From NCBI GenBank assembly GCA_013425325.1, contig JACCLL010000091.1:1-35451 (forward strand): a DNA stretch of 35,451 nucleotides, read 5' to 3'. Shown here piece after piece: positions 22,616 through 31,309 of the stretch. The notes beneath the pieces were generated by a model, which was not told where the DNA came from, did no database searches, and saw only the letters and a program-made list of their open reading frames with translations. The first letter of the stretch is position 1, and the number at the start of each line of letters is the position of its first letter. The translations under genes and the position numbers were made by a program. This DNA comes from Microcaldota archaeon (lineage in GTDB: Archaea > Micrarchaeota > Micrarchaeia > Norongarragalinales > UBA8480).

Positions 22616-23819
22616 GTTAGGCATTCTAGCAAGAAAGTTTTACAAGATTCCTTTCTTGCACCTTTACTGGGATTCGCAGGAATACTCTGAGTTTTTCAAC
22701 TGCTTTTCGGCAAATCAAGTCGTTGATGGTCCGTTGCCAGCAAAGTTGGAAAAAGCCGCTATTCGCAAACTTGGCTTTGAAGGTGCCCGGGCGTTGAACT
22801 ACGCTCGTTCGGCCATACAATTCGCGCTTGAGAACATGCCTGAAGACGGGCGGAATGAAGTGGTAGTTCCTTCTTTCGGGTGCACGGGGATCCTCCAACC
22901 GATTCTGCAGGCAGGACTCAAACCTGTTTTTTGCGATGTTGAAAAGGATTTCAACCCCTCTGAAAAAACGATTGAAAAGGCGCTTTCGCCTAGAACGCGT
23001 GCGGTAATAGTGCCTGGGTTGTTTGGCAAGCAGGTTGAGTGGAAGCCAATACGTTCGTTATGCAAAGAAAACAATTTGTTCGTAGTCGACGACGCCTCCC
23101 AGACTTTAGGCTGCAACGGCGCTGGCCGGTTCGGCGATGTAGCTGTCTTCAGTTTCAGCCTCGGTAAAATGATTTCTTCTACCGGCGGCGGTCTGCTTTG
23201 CTACACGCGGCCGTTCCCATTGCCTCCGTTGCAGCCCGAAAAATACGCGAAAGTCGCGGCGCGTGCGGCCGACGTCATTCTTCGCGCTGGATGGAGAAAG
23301 TACACTCTTCCTTTCCTGACGATTGACTACTGGCTGAAAAGTAAGTTGAGTCCCCGTCGTTTTCAATTCCAGAAAAAGAGGATAGCAAACCTTGACGCTG
23401 CCATCGCTTTAAAGCAGTTTGCGAAGATTGAGGCCGCCGTTGCGTTAAGGAAGAGGAACGCGCGAATTCTTTTTGATGCGCTCGGGGGGTTTGACCGCGT
23501 TTCGCTTCCTCAATCCGAGGTTTTCACTAAATTCATCCTGGTTTTCGATGAAGGGCACGCCGCCGAACCGAAACCTCCTCTTCACGGTAAGCTTACAACC
23601 CGGTTTGTCCGTTTTATGGCCGCGAAGGGAGTGGAATGCGAATGGTCTTACGTGCCATTACACTACCGGACGCCTTTCGACGCGTGCAAGCACTCTTCTC
23701 TTTCGAACACGCGCAGTCTTTGGTGGCGTTGCGTCGCACTCCCGGTTGCTCCATCCATATCTGAAGAGGACATGAAGTATGTAGCAGACGAGGCGCGGCA
23801 GTTCCTTGCAAGTGTTTAA
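22608..23819 (+). CDS. DegT/DnrJ/EryC1-family aminotransferase (second, divergent)
   Basis: 403 residues, PLP fold type I. YARSAIQFALENMP is the phosphate-binding loop, VVPSFGCTGILQPILQAGLKPVFCDV follows, VVDDASQTLG holds the ring Asp, and FSFSLGKMISSTGGGL has the Schiff-base Lys at 187. The middle is longer than usual (residues 200-270) and the N-terminus has an extra 40 residues with FLHLYWDSQEYSEFFNCFSA. It is not a close copy of the aminotransferase at 10385. Substrate is probably a keto-sugar nucleotide, or a different acceptor given the divergence. It is translationally coupled to the FemAB gene and has AGGTAGG before its ATG. Confidence 0.87.
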   Translation: MHKLGILARKFYKIPFLHLYWDSQEYSEFFNCFSANQVVDGPLPAKLEKAAIRKLGFEGARALNYARSAIQFALENMPEDGRNEVVVPSFGCTGILQPILQAGLKPVFCDVEKDFNPSEKTIEKALSPRTRAVIVPGLFGKQVEWKPIRSLCKENNLFVVDDASQTLGCNGAGRFGDVAVFSFSLGKMISSTGGGLLCYTRPFPLPPLQPEKYAKVAARAADVILRAGWRKYTLPFLTIDYWLKSKLSPRRFQFQKKRIANLDAAIALKQFAKIEAAVALRKRNARILFDALGGFDRVSLPQSEVFTKFILVFDEGHAAEPKPPLHGKLTTRFVRFMAAKGVECEWSYVPLHYRTPFDACKHSSLSNTRSLWWRCVALPVAPSISEEDMKYVADEARQFLASV

Positions 23820-23875
23820 GAAAATAAGCGTCCTTTGTTAGCCGTGTAGTTGGTGTAACTCAATTGGTGGAATAA

Positions 23876-24967
23876 ATGAGGAGACCCCGCGTCCTTGTCT
23901 TGCCGAACGACAGACTAAGCATCTACGTCAGGCAGGGTAACCTAAGTCAATTTATCGAGCGCTTCGAGTACTACGCGGACAATTTCTGCGACGTCTATAT
24001 ACTGAATGTGGATAACGCTCCTGTGAATTACGAGCACGAAGGCATCAAAATCATCCATGTCGAGGCAACAGGCGTAAAGCCCTTTGACTTGTTGAAGCAA
24101 GTTTACTACTCTTTCAAATACGCGCGGGCACTCGACGTGAGTTTCACGCGCGCGCTAGAGGGGTCTACTTTCATAAAAGCAGGCCTCCTCGGCTTGGCGT
24201 CAAAACTTGCGGGCAAGAAATTCGTGTGCTCAATCCACGGAACTTACCGAGGTCTCACGAAAACTCTCGGTTACAAGTGGTACCACAAACTATTGTTCCG
24301 TCCCTTCGAGTGGCTGGCAGAGCACACTGCTGACGTGACTTTCGTAATAGACCCGATGTATATAGATGAATTGAAGTGGAACAACATGCATTTGGTGCCA
24401 AACTTCGTTGATGCCAAGTTGTTTGCACCTAAAACGGCGAAGAAAAAGTGGGCCGGCGTTTACGTAGGGCAACTAATAGAACGCAAGGGCATTTCATACT
24501 TGGTGGCTGCGGCGGAAAAAATTTTTAGTAAAACCGGCGAGAAAATAGCCGTAATCGGCCACGGTCCGCTGTCGTCTAGTGTCAGGTCGCCGGCAATCGA
24601 CTACCTTGGGTCAGTTGCCCACGGCAAGCTGCCTTTTTACTATAATGCGAGCAAGTTGTTTGTTACTGCTACGTTGCACGAGGGCTTTGCCATTCCTATA
24701 GTGGAGTCGCAGGCGTGTGGCATTCCGGTTGTCGCGACCGACTTGCCGCCTTTTCACAATAACACTCTGCCCGGCAGGACGTCTATTCTAGTGCCTGCTA
24801 AGGACGCGAATGCCCTCGCCGACGCAGTTTTTTCACTGGTGAAGAACGAGCCGAAGAGACGGAAGATGGGAGCGAGCGCGCGTGAGTTCGTGCTGAAAAA
24901 GTTTTCCAAGGAAAGTGTTTTAACTAAAGAAATTTCCTTAATACGCCAGACTGTTGGAGTAGAGTGA
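23876..24967 (+). CDS. GT4-family glycosyltransferase
   Basis: 363-residue GT-B enzyme. The N-terminal half has GNLSQFIERFEYYAD and FVCSIHGTYRG; LVPNFVDAKLFAPK is the linker. The donor half shows GVYVGQLIERKGISYLVAAA, IAVIGHGPL, YYNASKLFVTATLHEGFAIP and E-x7-E in EGFAIPIVESQACG. ATG 23876 has GGTGGAATAA in front. It sits between the second aminotransferase and a methyltransferase in the same direction, with the upstream 56 bases empty. Adds a sugar to the growing lipid-linked glycan or surface polysaccharide; donor not predictable. Confidence 0.93.
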   Translation: MRRPRVLVLPNDRLSIYVRQGNLSQFIERFEYYADNFCDVYILNVDNAPVNYEHEGIKIIHVEATGVKPFDLLKQVYYSFKYARALDVSFTRALEGSTFIKAGLLGLASKLAGKKFVCSIHGTYRGLTKTLGYKWYHKLLFRPFEWLAEHTADVTFVIDPMYIDELKWNNMHLVPNFVDAKLFAPKTAKKKWAGVYVGQLIERKGISYLVAAAEKIFSKTGEKIAVIGHGPLSSSVRSPAIDYLGSVAHGKLPFYYNASKLFVTATLHEGFAIPIVESQACGIPVVATDLPPFHNNTLPGRTSILVPAKDANALADAVFSLVKNEPKRRKMGASAREFVLKKFSKESVLTKEISLIRQTVGVE

Positions 24968-24971
24968 GCAA

Positions 24972-25700
24972 TTGGGCGAAATAAATTATTCTAGTCAGTG
25001 GTATACTGGCAAGCAATTCAATTACTGCGAGCAAGGCCCCGCCAGGCACCACCACCGAAAACGCATTGAGTACGTGTTGAAAACTATCCGGAGCTTCGAC
25101 GTTACAAACCCTAAGATATTGGACGCTGGTTGCGGCGACGGGGTAATGACCCGTTACCTAACTAGTATAAGGGGCGCGAAAATCACGGGTTTGGACTACA
25201 ACGAACTGCGCCTAAAGCGCGCCCGTAAGCTATTGCCGGCAGTCAGGTTCGTGAAAGGCGATTTGTTGAAAATGCCTTTCAAAACAAATTCTTTCGACGT
25301 CGTTTTCTTGCACCACGTTCTCGAACACATCAAGGAGGACGAAAAAGTGCTGAGGGAAATTCGGCGTATTCTAAGGTCAGGGGGCTACCTTCTGCTGGGA
25401 GTGCCTCACGAAGGAGGCGTGATAGGGCGTTTGCGCAACAATTACGTGCAGCCGCAGATAATGAAAAGTACGGATCATGTTCAATTCTATACTCCTGAGA
25501 GTCTTGCGGCAAAGATTCGTTCAATAAAGGGATTTGAACTGGAGCGCATTGAGTGGATTGGAGGCGTACTAATTCCTCACTACAAACTGCACATGTTGTT
25601 CGTGCAATTCAAGTTCTTCGAAGACCTGTTTCACGACTTTGCGCAAAAAGTTCCTGCCTTCGCGGGCTCGCTTTACTTTATTGTGCGCAAAAAACAGTGA
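24972..25700 (+). CDS. Class I SAM-dependent methyltransferase
   Basis: 242 residues starting at TTG 24972, 4 bases after the glycosyltransferase stop. KILDAGCGDGVMTRYL is motif I, ITGLDYNELRLKRARKLL the ribose-binding strand, MPFKTNSFDVVFLHHVLEHI motif II and LRSGGYLLLGVPHEGG motif III. It is the fourth methyltransferase in 6 kb, which points to a heavily methylated glycan. No membrane segments. The C-terminal 60 residues are hydrophobic and aromatic, possibly lipid-acceptor binding. Confidence 0.9.
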   Translation: MGEINYSSQWYTGKQFNYCEQGPARHHHRKRIEYVLKTIRSFDVTNPKILDAGCGDGVMTRYLTSIRGAKITGLDYNELRLKRARKLLPAVRFVKGDLLKMPFKTNSFDVVFLHHVLEHIKEDEKVLREIRRILRSGGYLLLGVPHEGGVIGRLRNNYVQPQIMKSTDHVQFYTPESLAAKIRSIKGFELERIEWIGGVLIPHYKLHMLFVQFKFFEDLFHDFAQKVPAFAGSLYFIVRKKQ

Positions 25701-25706
25701 TTTACC

Positions 25707-27068
25707 TTGGCTGGAAAAAAGGAAACCGTTTACTTTTTTATTCTTCAATTGTTTTCGAAAGCACTAACGTATGTGCTCCTAATAGTTTTTGCAAACTTAT
25801 TCATACTTACCGACTATGGCGAAGCATCTTTCGTACTCGCTGGTTTTACTCTGCTTGGTGTCTTAGCGCAGATAGGCGTTCCGCACGCGTTAGTTCCGTA
25901 CCTAGTAAAAAAAAGCAAAGACCTGAATTCCGTCGCGTGGTTCTTGCTTTTAGATTCGTTTTTTTTCACCGTGCTTGGCTTGTTAATTTCGTTTAACTAC
26001 CCTTGGGTATTGCCTCTTGTTCTTACGCTTCCCTTGTTGCTTTTCTACGGCCTCGGGAGGGCCGTTTTCCGTTCTGAACACAAACACCACCTTGTTCAAA
26101 TCACTGACACCTTGTTTATCTTCCTAACATTCGCCTTCGTGCTTCTATTGCACTCCAAAGGAAGAGACGGCATAATTCTGGCCTACGCCGCGAGCAATGC
26201 TCTAGTATCTATTATTACCATCTGGCTTGCGCGCCGCCGCTTGGCAGAACTGTATTCAAAACCAGCTTTTGACCTGCCAGTAATAAAGTATTACTTCATC
26301 AAGGCAAGCCTCATATTCGCGATATTCCTGTCAATAGACGTTTTAGGACGCATAGACTCAGTATTGTTAGGTTTTCTTTCTTCTTATGACAATGTTGCCA
26401 GATACAATGTCGCATCGTCAATCGCTAGCATAATCTCGGTCATTCCATTGTCGTTGTCAATGTTTTTACTGACTAGAAGCGCGGAAGTTGAACAAAAAGA
26501 AGCGTCAGAATCGATTTTCAACCGCTGTCTTAGAATATCGTTCACGCTTTCCTTCCTGTTAGCGATTCTTTTATCTGCCTTCATTTTCCTGTTGGACGGG
26601 TTTCTGTTCCGTCAGTATGTTGGCATAGAGCTCTTTGTGGTGATTCTTTCCGCAGGAGTGCTTTTCAATTCAGTATATTTTCTGTTCTACACCTATCTTG
26701 CCGGCAAGCTCAGGCCGGAAAAAGCGGTTTTGCCCATGGTTGGCGCGGCCATAATAAATATAGTTCTGGATGTTGCTTTGATTCCTTCGCTGGGGGTTTA
26801 TGGAATATGTATTGCTACTTTGGCGGCGCAGGTGTTCGCTTTCACTATATTCGCCCGCAAACACTTTAAGCTGACCCGACTTGTTGTTCCTTACGTCGCG
26901 CCTTTGTTTTTAGGAGTTGTTTTTGTTTTTCGCGAATTCGGAGCGCTCCTTTTAATTCCTGCCATCTTTTTGATAATAAAGAGCGGTTGGTTCGATAGGG
27001 GAGACTGGAACGTAATAAAGGAAACGGTTTCCAAAATTATTGGCAGTAAAACTAGGGTTGTTGCATGA
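25707..27068 (+). CDS. Wzx-type polysaccharide flippase (MOP superfamily)
   Basis: 453 residues, almost entirely hydrophobic, with about 12-14 predicted membrane helices. It starts KETVYFFILQLFSKALTYVL and contains DYGEASFVLAGFTLLGVLAQ, the usual first repeats of Wzx/RfbX proteins. It would flip the lipid-linked oligosaccharide across the membrane before AglB or a polymerase acts. TTG 25707 has GTGATT a few bases upstream. It overlaps the next gene by 4 bases (ATGA), so flippase and lipid-sugar initiating enzyme are coupled. Confidence 0.92.
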   Translation: MAGKKETVYFFILQLFSKALTYVLLIVFANLFILTDYGEASFVLAGFTLLGVLAQIGVPHALVPYLVKKSKDLNSVAWFLLLDSFFFTVLGLLISFNYPWVLPLVLTLPLLLFYGLGRAVFRSEHKHHLVQITDTLFIFLTFAFVLLLHSKGRDGIILAYAASNALVSIITIWLARRRLAELYSKPAFDLPVIKYYFIKASLIFAIFLSIDVLGRIDSVLLGFLSSYDNVARYNVASSIASIISVIPLSLSMFLLTRSAEVEQKEASESIFNRCLRISFTLSFLLAILLSAFIFLLDGFLFRQYVGIELFVVILSAGVLFNSVYFLFYTYLAGKLRPEKAVLPMVGAAIINIVLDVALIPSLGVYGICIATLAAQVFAFTIFARKHFKLTRLVVPYVAPLFLGVVFVFREFGALLLIPAIFLIIKSGWFDRGDWNVIKETVSKIIGSKTRVVA

Positions 27069-28060
27069 GTTGGGAAGTGATTTTGGCTTCGTTCATCTTC
27101 GCTTTTCTAGCCGCAGTAATAGCCGCGCCAATCCTAATAGCCAGCGCTCGCAAGAAGGGTCTAATGGGTCATGACGTGAACAAGCCGAACCGTCCGCTGG
27201 TTGCTGAAATGGGGGGCTTCGCCATATTCGGCGGCTTGGCGGCCGGAATTTTAGTAGGCCTTCTTGCCATAAGCTTCTACGACAACCAGTTTCAACTCGC
27301 CGTGTTTCTTTTGGCCGCTTTGGCCTCGATAGCATTCATTGCCTTAATAGGAGTTTTCGACGACTTGTTCAAGCTGTCTGCCCGAACGAAATTGTTTCTT
27401 CCCGTAATTGCTTCCCTTCCGTTGGTTGCTGTTCTGGCTGGCGACACTACCATGTCTCTGCCTTTTTTTGGCGACGTAAACCTGGGCTTGTTTTACACTT
27501 TCATACTGATTCCGTTGGGCATTACCGGCGCAGCTAACGCGGTAAACATGAGCGCGGGCTACAACGGCTTGGAAGCCGGCATTGGCGCAGTTGCCTCGTT
27601 TTTCTTGCTGGTAATCGCTCTTTCAGTTGGTTCGCTTCCGGCGGCCGTGATTTTAGCGGCCTGCCTTGGCGCGTGCCTTGCATTTCTCTACTTTAACTGG
27701 TTTCCCGCCAAAGTGTTTCCGGGAGACATCGGAACCTACACCATCGGCTGTGCCTTGGCGGCGGCAGTGATTCTAGGCAACATGGAGAAATTCGGTGTAA
27801 TCGTCTTGATTCCGGCGTTCTACGAATTGGCTGCGACGCTTTACTACTCTCTGCGCAAGGTCGAGCGCAGGAAAGTCTGCCACAATCCAGTGCTTAAGGA
27901 TGGAAAAATTATTCCCCCCAAGGGCACCGAGTGTTTTACCCTGGCTTTCTTCATTCTCGGCCGCAAGCCCATGACCGAACGCAACCTTGTTTTGTCAATG
28001 CTGGCGCTTTACGCTTTGTTTGGAGTCATTGCCCTGGCCGTGTTTTTCCTGCACTTCTAG
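27065..28060 (+). CDS. aglH: AglH/WecA-like UDP-GlcNAc-1-phosphate:polyprenyl-phosphate transferase
   Basis: Integral membrane enzyme of the MraY/WecA/ALG7 family that starts a lipid-linked glycan by moving a HexNAc-1-phosphate to dolichyl or polyprenyl phosphate. It is 331 residues with about 10 helices. Family signatures: HDVNKPNRPLVAEMGG, IALIGVFDDLFKLSARTK (first Asp pair), ANAVNMSAGYNGLEAG, and FPAKVFPGDIGTYTIG. The late loop KDGKIIPPKGTECFTLAFF is characteristic of the archaeal/eukaryotic ALG7-like branch. Placement directly before aglB and after the flippase gives a logical start-flip-transfer order. The aglH name is by analogy to methanogen N-glycosylation. Confidence 0.9.
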   Translation: MSWEVILASFIFAFLAAVIAAPILIASARKKGLMGHDVNKPNRPLVAEMGGFAIFGGLAAGILVGLLAISFYDNQFQLAVFLLAALASIAFIALIGVFDDLFKLSARTKLFLPVIASLPLVAVLAGDTTMSLPFFGDVNLGLFYTFILIPLGITGAANAVNMSAGYNGLEAGIGAVASFFLLVIALSVGSLPAAVILAACLGACLAFLYFNWFPAKVFPGDIGTYTIGCALAAAVILGNMEKFGVIVLIPAFYELAATLYYSLRKVERRKVCHNPVLKDGKIIPPKGTECFTLAFFILGRKPMTERNLVLSMLALYALFGVIALAVFFLHF

Positions 28061-28075
28061 AAGCGTTCCGCCTCC

Positions 28076-28132
28076 TTTTTTAAAGCATTTTGGCGTAATA
28101 CTCTGAACAACTTAGTTTTAGTGGTGGGTTTG
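28076..28132 (+). promoter_or_regulatory. Promoter and ribosome binding site of aglB
   Basis: TTTTTTAAA (28076-28084) can serve as box A and its T-run could also terminate the upstream operon. Predicted initiation is near 28109, leaving a leader that includes GGTGGG just before ATG 28135. AglB can thus be made independently of the glycan assembly operon. Confidence 0.5.
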
Positions 28133-28134
28133 AC

Positions 28135-30936
28135 ATGGCTTTAGAGTTTCTGGCGTTCCTAGTAGTACTTGCCCTGACGGCTATTCCGGGAATAGTGCTT
28201 TCTTTCGCTTTATTGAGCAAAACGGCGTTGAACAAATTCGAGAAAACCGTAATCGGATTCGTGATCGGAGTTCTCGCCGCGCCGACTCTTGCTTTCCTTG
28301 AATTCGTCTTACTGGGTTTGAAGCTCAGCACGCCGCTTGTGTTCGTCAATTACTTCATCGTGCTCGCGTTGGCGCTTGGACTGGCTTTCAGGCAAAAGCA
28401 GTTGCAGAAAGTCGCTGGCCTTCCAAAGCAGTTGGCTGAAAAAAGGGATTGGCTTGCGTGGACGCGCGCAAACTGGGCTCAAATACTCTTACTGATCTTT
28501 ATAGTCGCCGGTTTTTACGTTCGGGTAGGTTCTTGGTCAACTAACTTCTTCGAGTTCGACCCATACTACTATACTTTCATGAGCGAGCAGATAATCCGGT
28601 TCGGCGCTGCTCCGCAAGTCGGAGAATTTGCGTACTACCCTGCTTTCGAGCACATAATACGAATTCATCCTATTGTTTCTTACATGGCTGCTTCTTGGTA
28701 CTCGGTTTACGCGTCTATTGCGTTGCCGGCTTTCTCGAAAGACGCGTTGCTCATGGCGCAACAGCTTTACCCCGCCATTGTCGGCGCGTTGCTCGCTTTC
28801 TTCGGATACCTGCTCGTAAAACCTTACTACGGCAAACCTGCGGGTCTTGTAACCGCGGCGTTTCTCGCTTTTTCGCCGCAGTTGATCAAAAAGTTTGCCG
28901 CTGGCGTTGCCGAACTGCAGCCAATGACCGTATTCCTTGCGTTGGCGTTATTCGCGGTTTTCGCAATTGCTTCCGAGAACAAGAGCAAGCGGTTTACTGC
29001 TTTGGTGGCAGCAATTAGTTTCTGGCTCGTGTTGTCGGGACAGCAGTACATTTGGCCCGCAATGGTAATGGGCGCATTCATCTTGATTCAGTCGGTCGTC
29101 GACTACTGGAAAGACTCGCTGGATTTTGATAAGGTCCTCTTGAATCTTGCGGTTGCAGTGCCTGCTTTCATCGCGTTTGCATTGCTTTTATTGTATAAGG
29201 GAGACTCGCTTGCGGCAATGACTTTCGGTTTGTGGTTCTTGCTTGGCGCCGCCCTGCTTTCCGCCGTCCTGCACTTTTCTTCAAAAATACGGTTGCCGAT
29301 TGACGAAAAACTTCGCAAGCCGTTAGTAATAGGCGGTATCGTACTAGTCGCCGTTTTGTTCTTGGCGTTTTCGACGTTCGGCGGCCAGTTTACGAGCTTG
29401 GTCAGTTCGTTGACCGGCTTGGCCGGCCGCGGCTCGCCGTTGGGCAACACCATTGCGGAAGAAAACCCTGCAACCGAAGCGATTTTCGTAGGTTCTTACG
29501 GAATTCTCAGCAATCCGCCGTTAATGCTCTTGGCAACGGCGTTGATAATCAGTTTCTACGCCGCCCTGCGCTTATTCGAAGCGGGAAAAATAAAGTACGC
29601 GGCGGCGGTAGTAGTCGTCGCAGTGCTGTTTACCGTTTTCAACTCGGTTTTTGACGGCTTGATTGCGGCCGTCGTGGGGTCGCAGCCGGCTTTGCAGCCA
29701 TTGATTGACTTCGTTACAACCGGAGACGTGTTCTGGTACTTGCTGGTTACCCTGTTTTCAGTGCTGTTGCTGCAGTTGCACGACCAGAAACAAACGAGGT
29801 TACTGCTGCTGTACGCATTAATTATTTTCCCTGTTGCTTACATTGGTTTGAGCAAGGTCAAGTACGGCCTGCACGTCGGCCTCGTGCTCGCAATAGTTGT
29901 TGCAATACTATTGGGCGAGTTCAACCGTATTCTGGCGGCATTGAACGAGCGCTTAAAGTTCATGTCTGCTTCGTCGGTCAAGTGGACTTCGTTGGCAATA
30001 ATTATTCTGATCGGAGGCGGCTTGGCTGCGGCTCAAATAACGGGCATTCCGGGCAAGTCGCCTGGTGTCGCGGACTCTATCAATGAATTGAATTCCTCCA
30101 AGATTTCGAGCGATTGGTTGCTTGCAATGAGTTGGTTGCGGAACAACACCAACATGTACGACTCGTCTATTCAGGCGCAGTGCAACGCCAAGTTCGGTTG
30201 GGACTGCGGCGTCATCAGTTGGTGGGACTACGGCCATTGGACCAACTTCCTCGGCGAAACCAAATCCGTTCTAACGCCTAACAACGAGTACTCCAATTAC
30301 GACCAGGAAGTGGCCCATGGTTTCGTCGACGGCAACACGCAGGACTTTATTGCTTCAATGAAGGCGCACCACGCGACACACGTGCTTGTCGACGCGCAGT
30401 TGATTCAAAAGTGGGGTGCGTTGGTTTACTTGAGCGGAACTTGCACGCCTGAAATGTCGTCGTTGTGTCCGCCTGCTTACATTACTGACTGGAAGGAAGG
30501 CGCTGGAAAAAGCAGGTACGAGGCAGAGCATTACTTCGAGTACCTGCAGTTGAACGGCCAGTGCCCGACTGCTGTTCCAATGCCTGCTTTGCAAAGCAGT
30601 TTCGGAATGACCTACTGCGCCGGCCAAAACGAGTTGACGCTTCTCGGCAGGGGCGGGGAACTGGTTTCGGGCTACCGCCGGCCTTTCGTAGTAGTGCAGG
30701 ACTTGTCGGCGACTCAGGAAATAGACGAAAACACGTCTTACTTATTCCCGTACTCGCAAAACACTTTCGTCAACCCCAATCCTGACTTGTCGCAGGCGGG
30801 CTTGAACAACACTTTAATCAAATCGGTTTTCGTGCGCTTGTACTTGTTCGAAAACCTGCCTGGATTCAAGCTCGCTTACCGCTCGCCGCACGGTGAAGTC
30901 AAGATTTTCGAGATAGACCCCGCGTTGCTGAAGTGA
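28135..30936 (+). CDS. aglB: STT3/AglB oligosaccharyltransferase
   Basis: Transfers the lipid-linked glycan to Asn in N-x-[ST] sequons on the outer face of the membrane. At 933 residues it is full length. About 12-13 membrane helices cover residues 5-640, and a C-terminal extracellular domain follows. The first catalytic metal motif is FEFDPYYYT (Asp142); the signature WWDYGHW is at 696 onward and is followed by ETKSVLTPNN. A DK-like segment is VDAQLIQKWGAL. The many hydrophobic segments around 400-640 match STT3. It stands directly downstream of the AglH-like gene. It is the clearest evidence that the glycan locus serves N-glycosylation. Confidence 0.97.
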   Translation: MALEFLAFLVVLALTAIPGIVLSFALLSKTALNKFEKTVIGFVIGVLAAPTLAFLEFVLLGLKLSTPLVFVNYFIVLALALGLAFRQKQLQKVAGLPKQLAEKRDWLAWTRANWAQILLLIFIVAGFYVRVGSWSTNFFEFDPYYYTFMSEQIIRFGAAPQVGEFAYYPAFEHIIRIHPIVSYMAASWYSVYASIALPAFSKDALLMAQQLYPAIVGALLAFFGYLLVKPYYGKPAGLVTAAFLAFSPQLIKKFAAGVAELQPMTVFLALALFAVFAIASENKSKRFTALVAAISFWLVLSGQQYIWPAMVMGAFILIQSVVDYWKDSLDFDKVLLNLAVAVPAFIAFALLLLYKGDSLAAMTFGLWFLLGAALLSAVLHFSSKIRLPIDEKLRKPLVIGGIVLVAVLFLAFSTFGGQFTSLVSSLTGLAGRGSPLGNTIAEENPATEAIFVGSYGILSNPPLMLLATALIISFYAALRLFEAGKIKYAAAVVVVAVLFTVFNSVFDGLIAAVVGSQPALQPLIDFVTTGDVFWYLLVTLFSVLLLQLHDQKQTRLLLLYALIIFPVAYIGLSKVKYGLHVGLVLAIVVAILLGEFNRILAALNERLKFMSASSVKWTSLAIIILIGGGLAAAQITGIPGKSPGVADSINELNSSKISSDWLLAMSWLRNNTNMYDSSIQAQCNAKFGWDCGVISWWDYGHWTNFLGETKSVLTPNNEYSNYDQEVAHGFVDGNTQDFIASMKAHHATHVLVDAQLIQKWGALVYLSGTCTPEMSSLCPPAYITDWKEGAGKSRYEAEHYFEYLQLNGQCPTAVPMPALQSSFGMTYCAGQNELTLLGRGGELVSGYRRPFVVVQDLSATQEIDENTSYLFPYSQNTFVNPNPDLSQAGLNNTLIKSVFVRLYLFENLPGFKLAYRSPHGEVKIFEIDPALLK

Positions 30937-30940
30937 TGCT

Positions 30941-31306
30941 TTGGCGGACAAGGAACTGCTTAGGAGGGCAAGAAACTTTTTCTTCGCCCAAAAGTATCGG
31001 TTTGACTTGGGGCTTCAGTTCCTGGTTTTCCTGAACTTTGCCTTGCTTATTCTTACGGCGAGCGACAAGCTCAAAGCCATTCTGGGCTTGGAGCACATTA
31101 CGGAAGTAATTCTGGTAATGATTCCCGTGGGTTTCGTGGGCGCATGGGCGTTCGGCTGGTTCTTGGATAAAGTGGTTCACTCGCCGCAGACGACCGAACG
31201 CGAGACGGTAAAGCGCAGCTTGGTTTGGAAAGAGAACTTCCAGAAGCTCGATGAGATAGACGCCGAACTCAAGGCCGTGCGCAAGGCGCTTGAGAAAAAG
31301 AAGTAA
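30941..31306 (+). CDS. Small two-TM membrane protein with C-terminal coiled coil
   Basis: 121 residues, unknown family. Segments FLVFLNFALLILTA and VILVMIPVGFVGAWAFGWFL are two membrane helices, and the last 45 residues are charged and helical with KLDEIDAELKAVRKALEKKK, a likely coiled coil on the cytoplasmic side. Start is TTG 30941, with GTGATG overlapping the aglB stop as ribosome binding site, so it is translationally linked to aglB. It may be an accessory subunit or stabiliser of AglB. This is inferred from gene order alone. Confidence 0.75.
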   Translation: MADKELLRRARNFFFAQKYRFDLGLQFLVFLNFALLILTASDKLKAILGLEHITEVILVMIPVGFVGAWAFGWFLDKVVHSPQTTERETVKRSLVWKENFQKLDEIDAELKAVRKALEKKK

Positions 31307-31309
31307 AGA

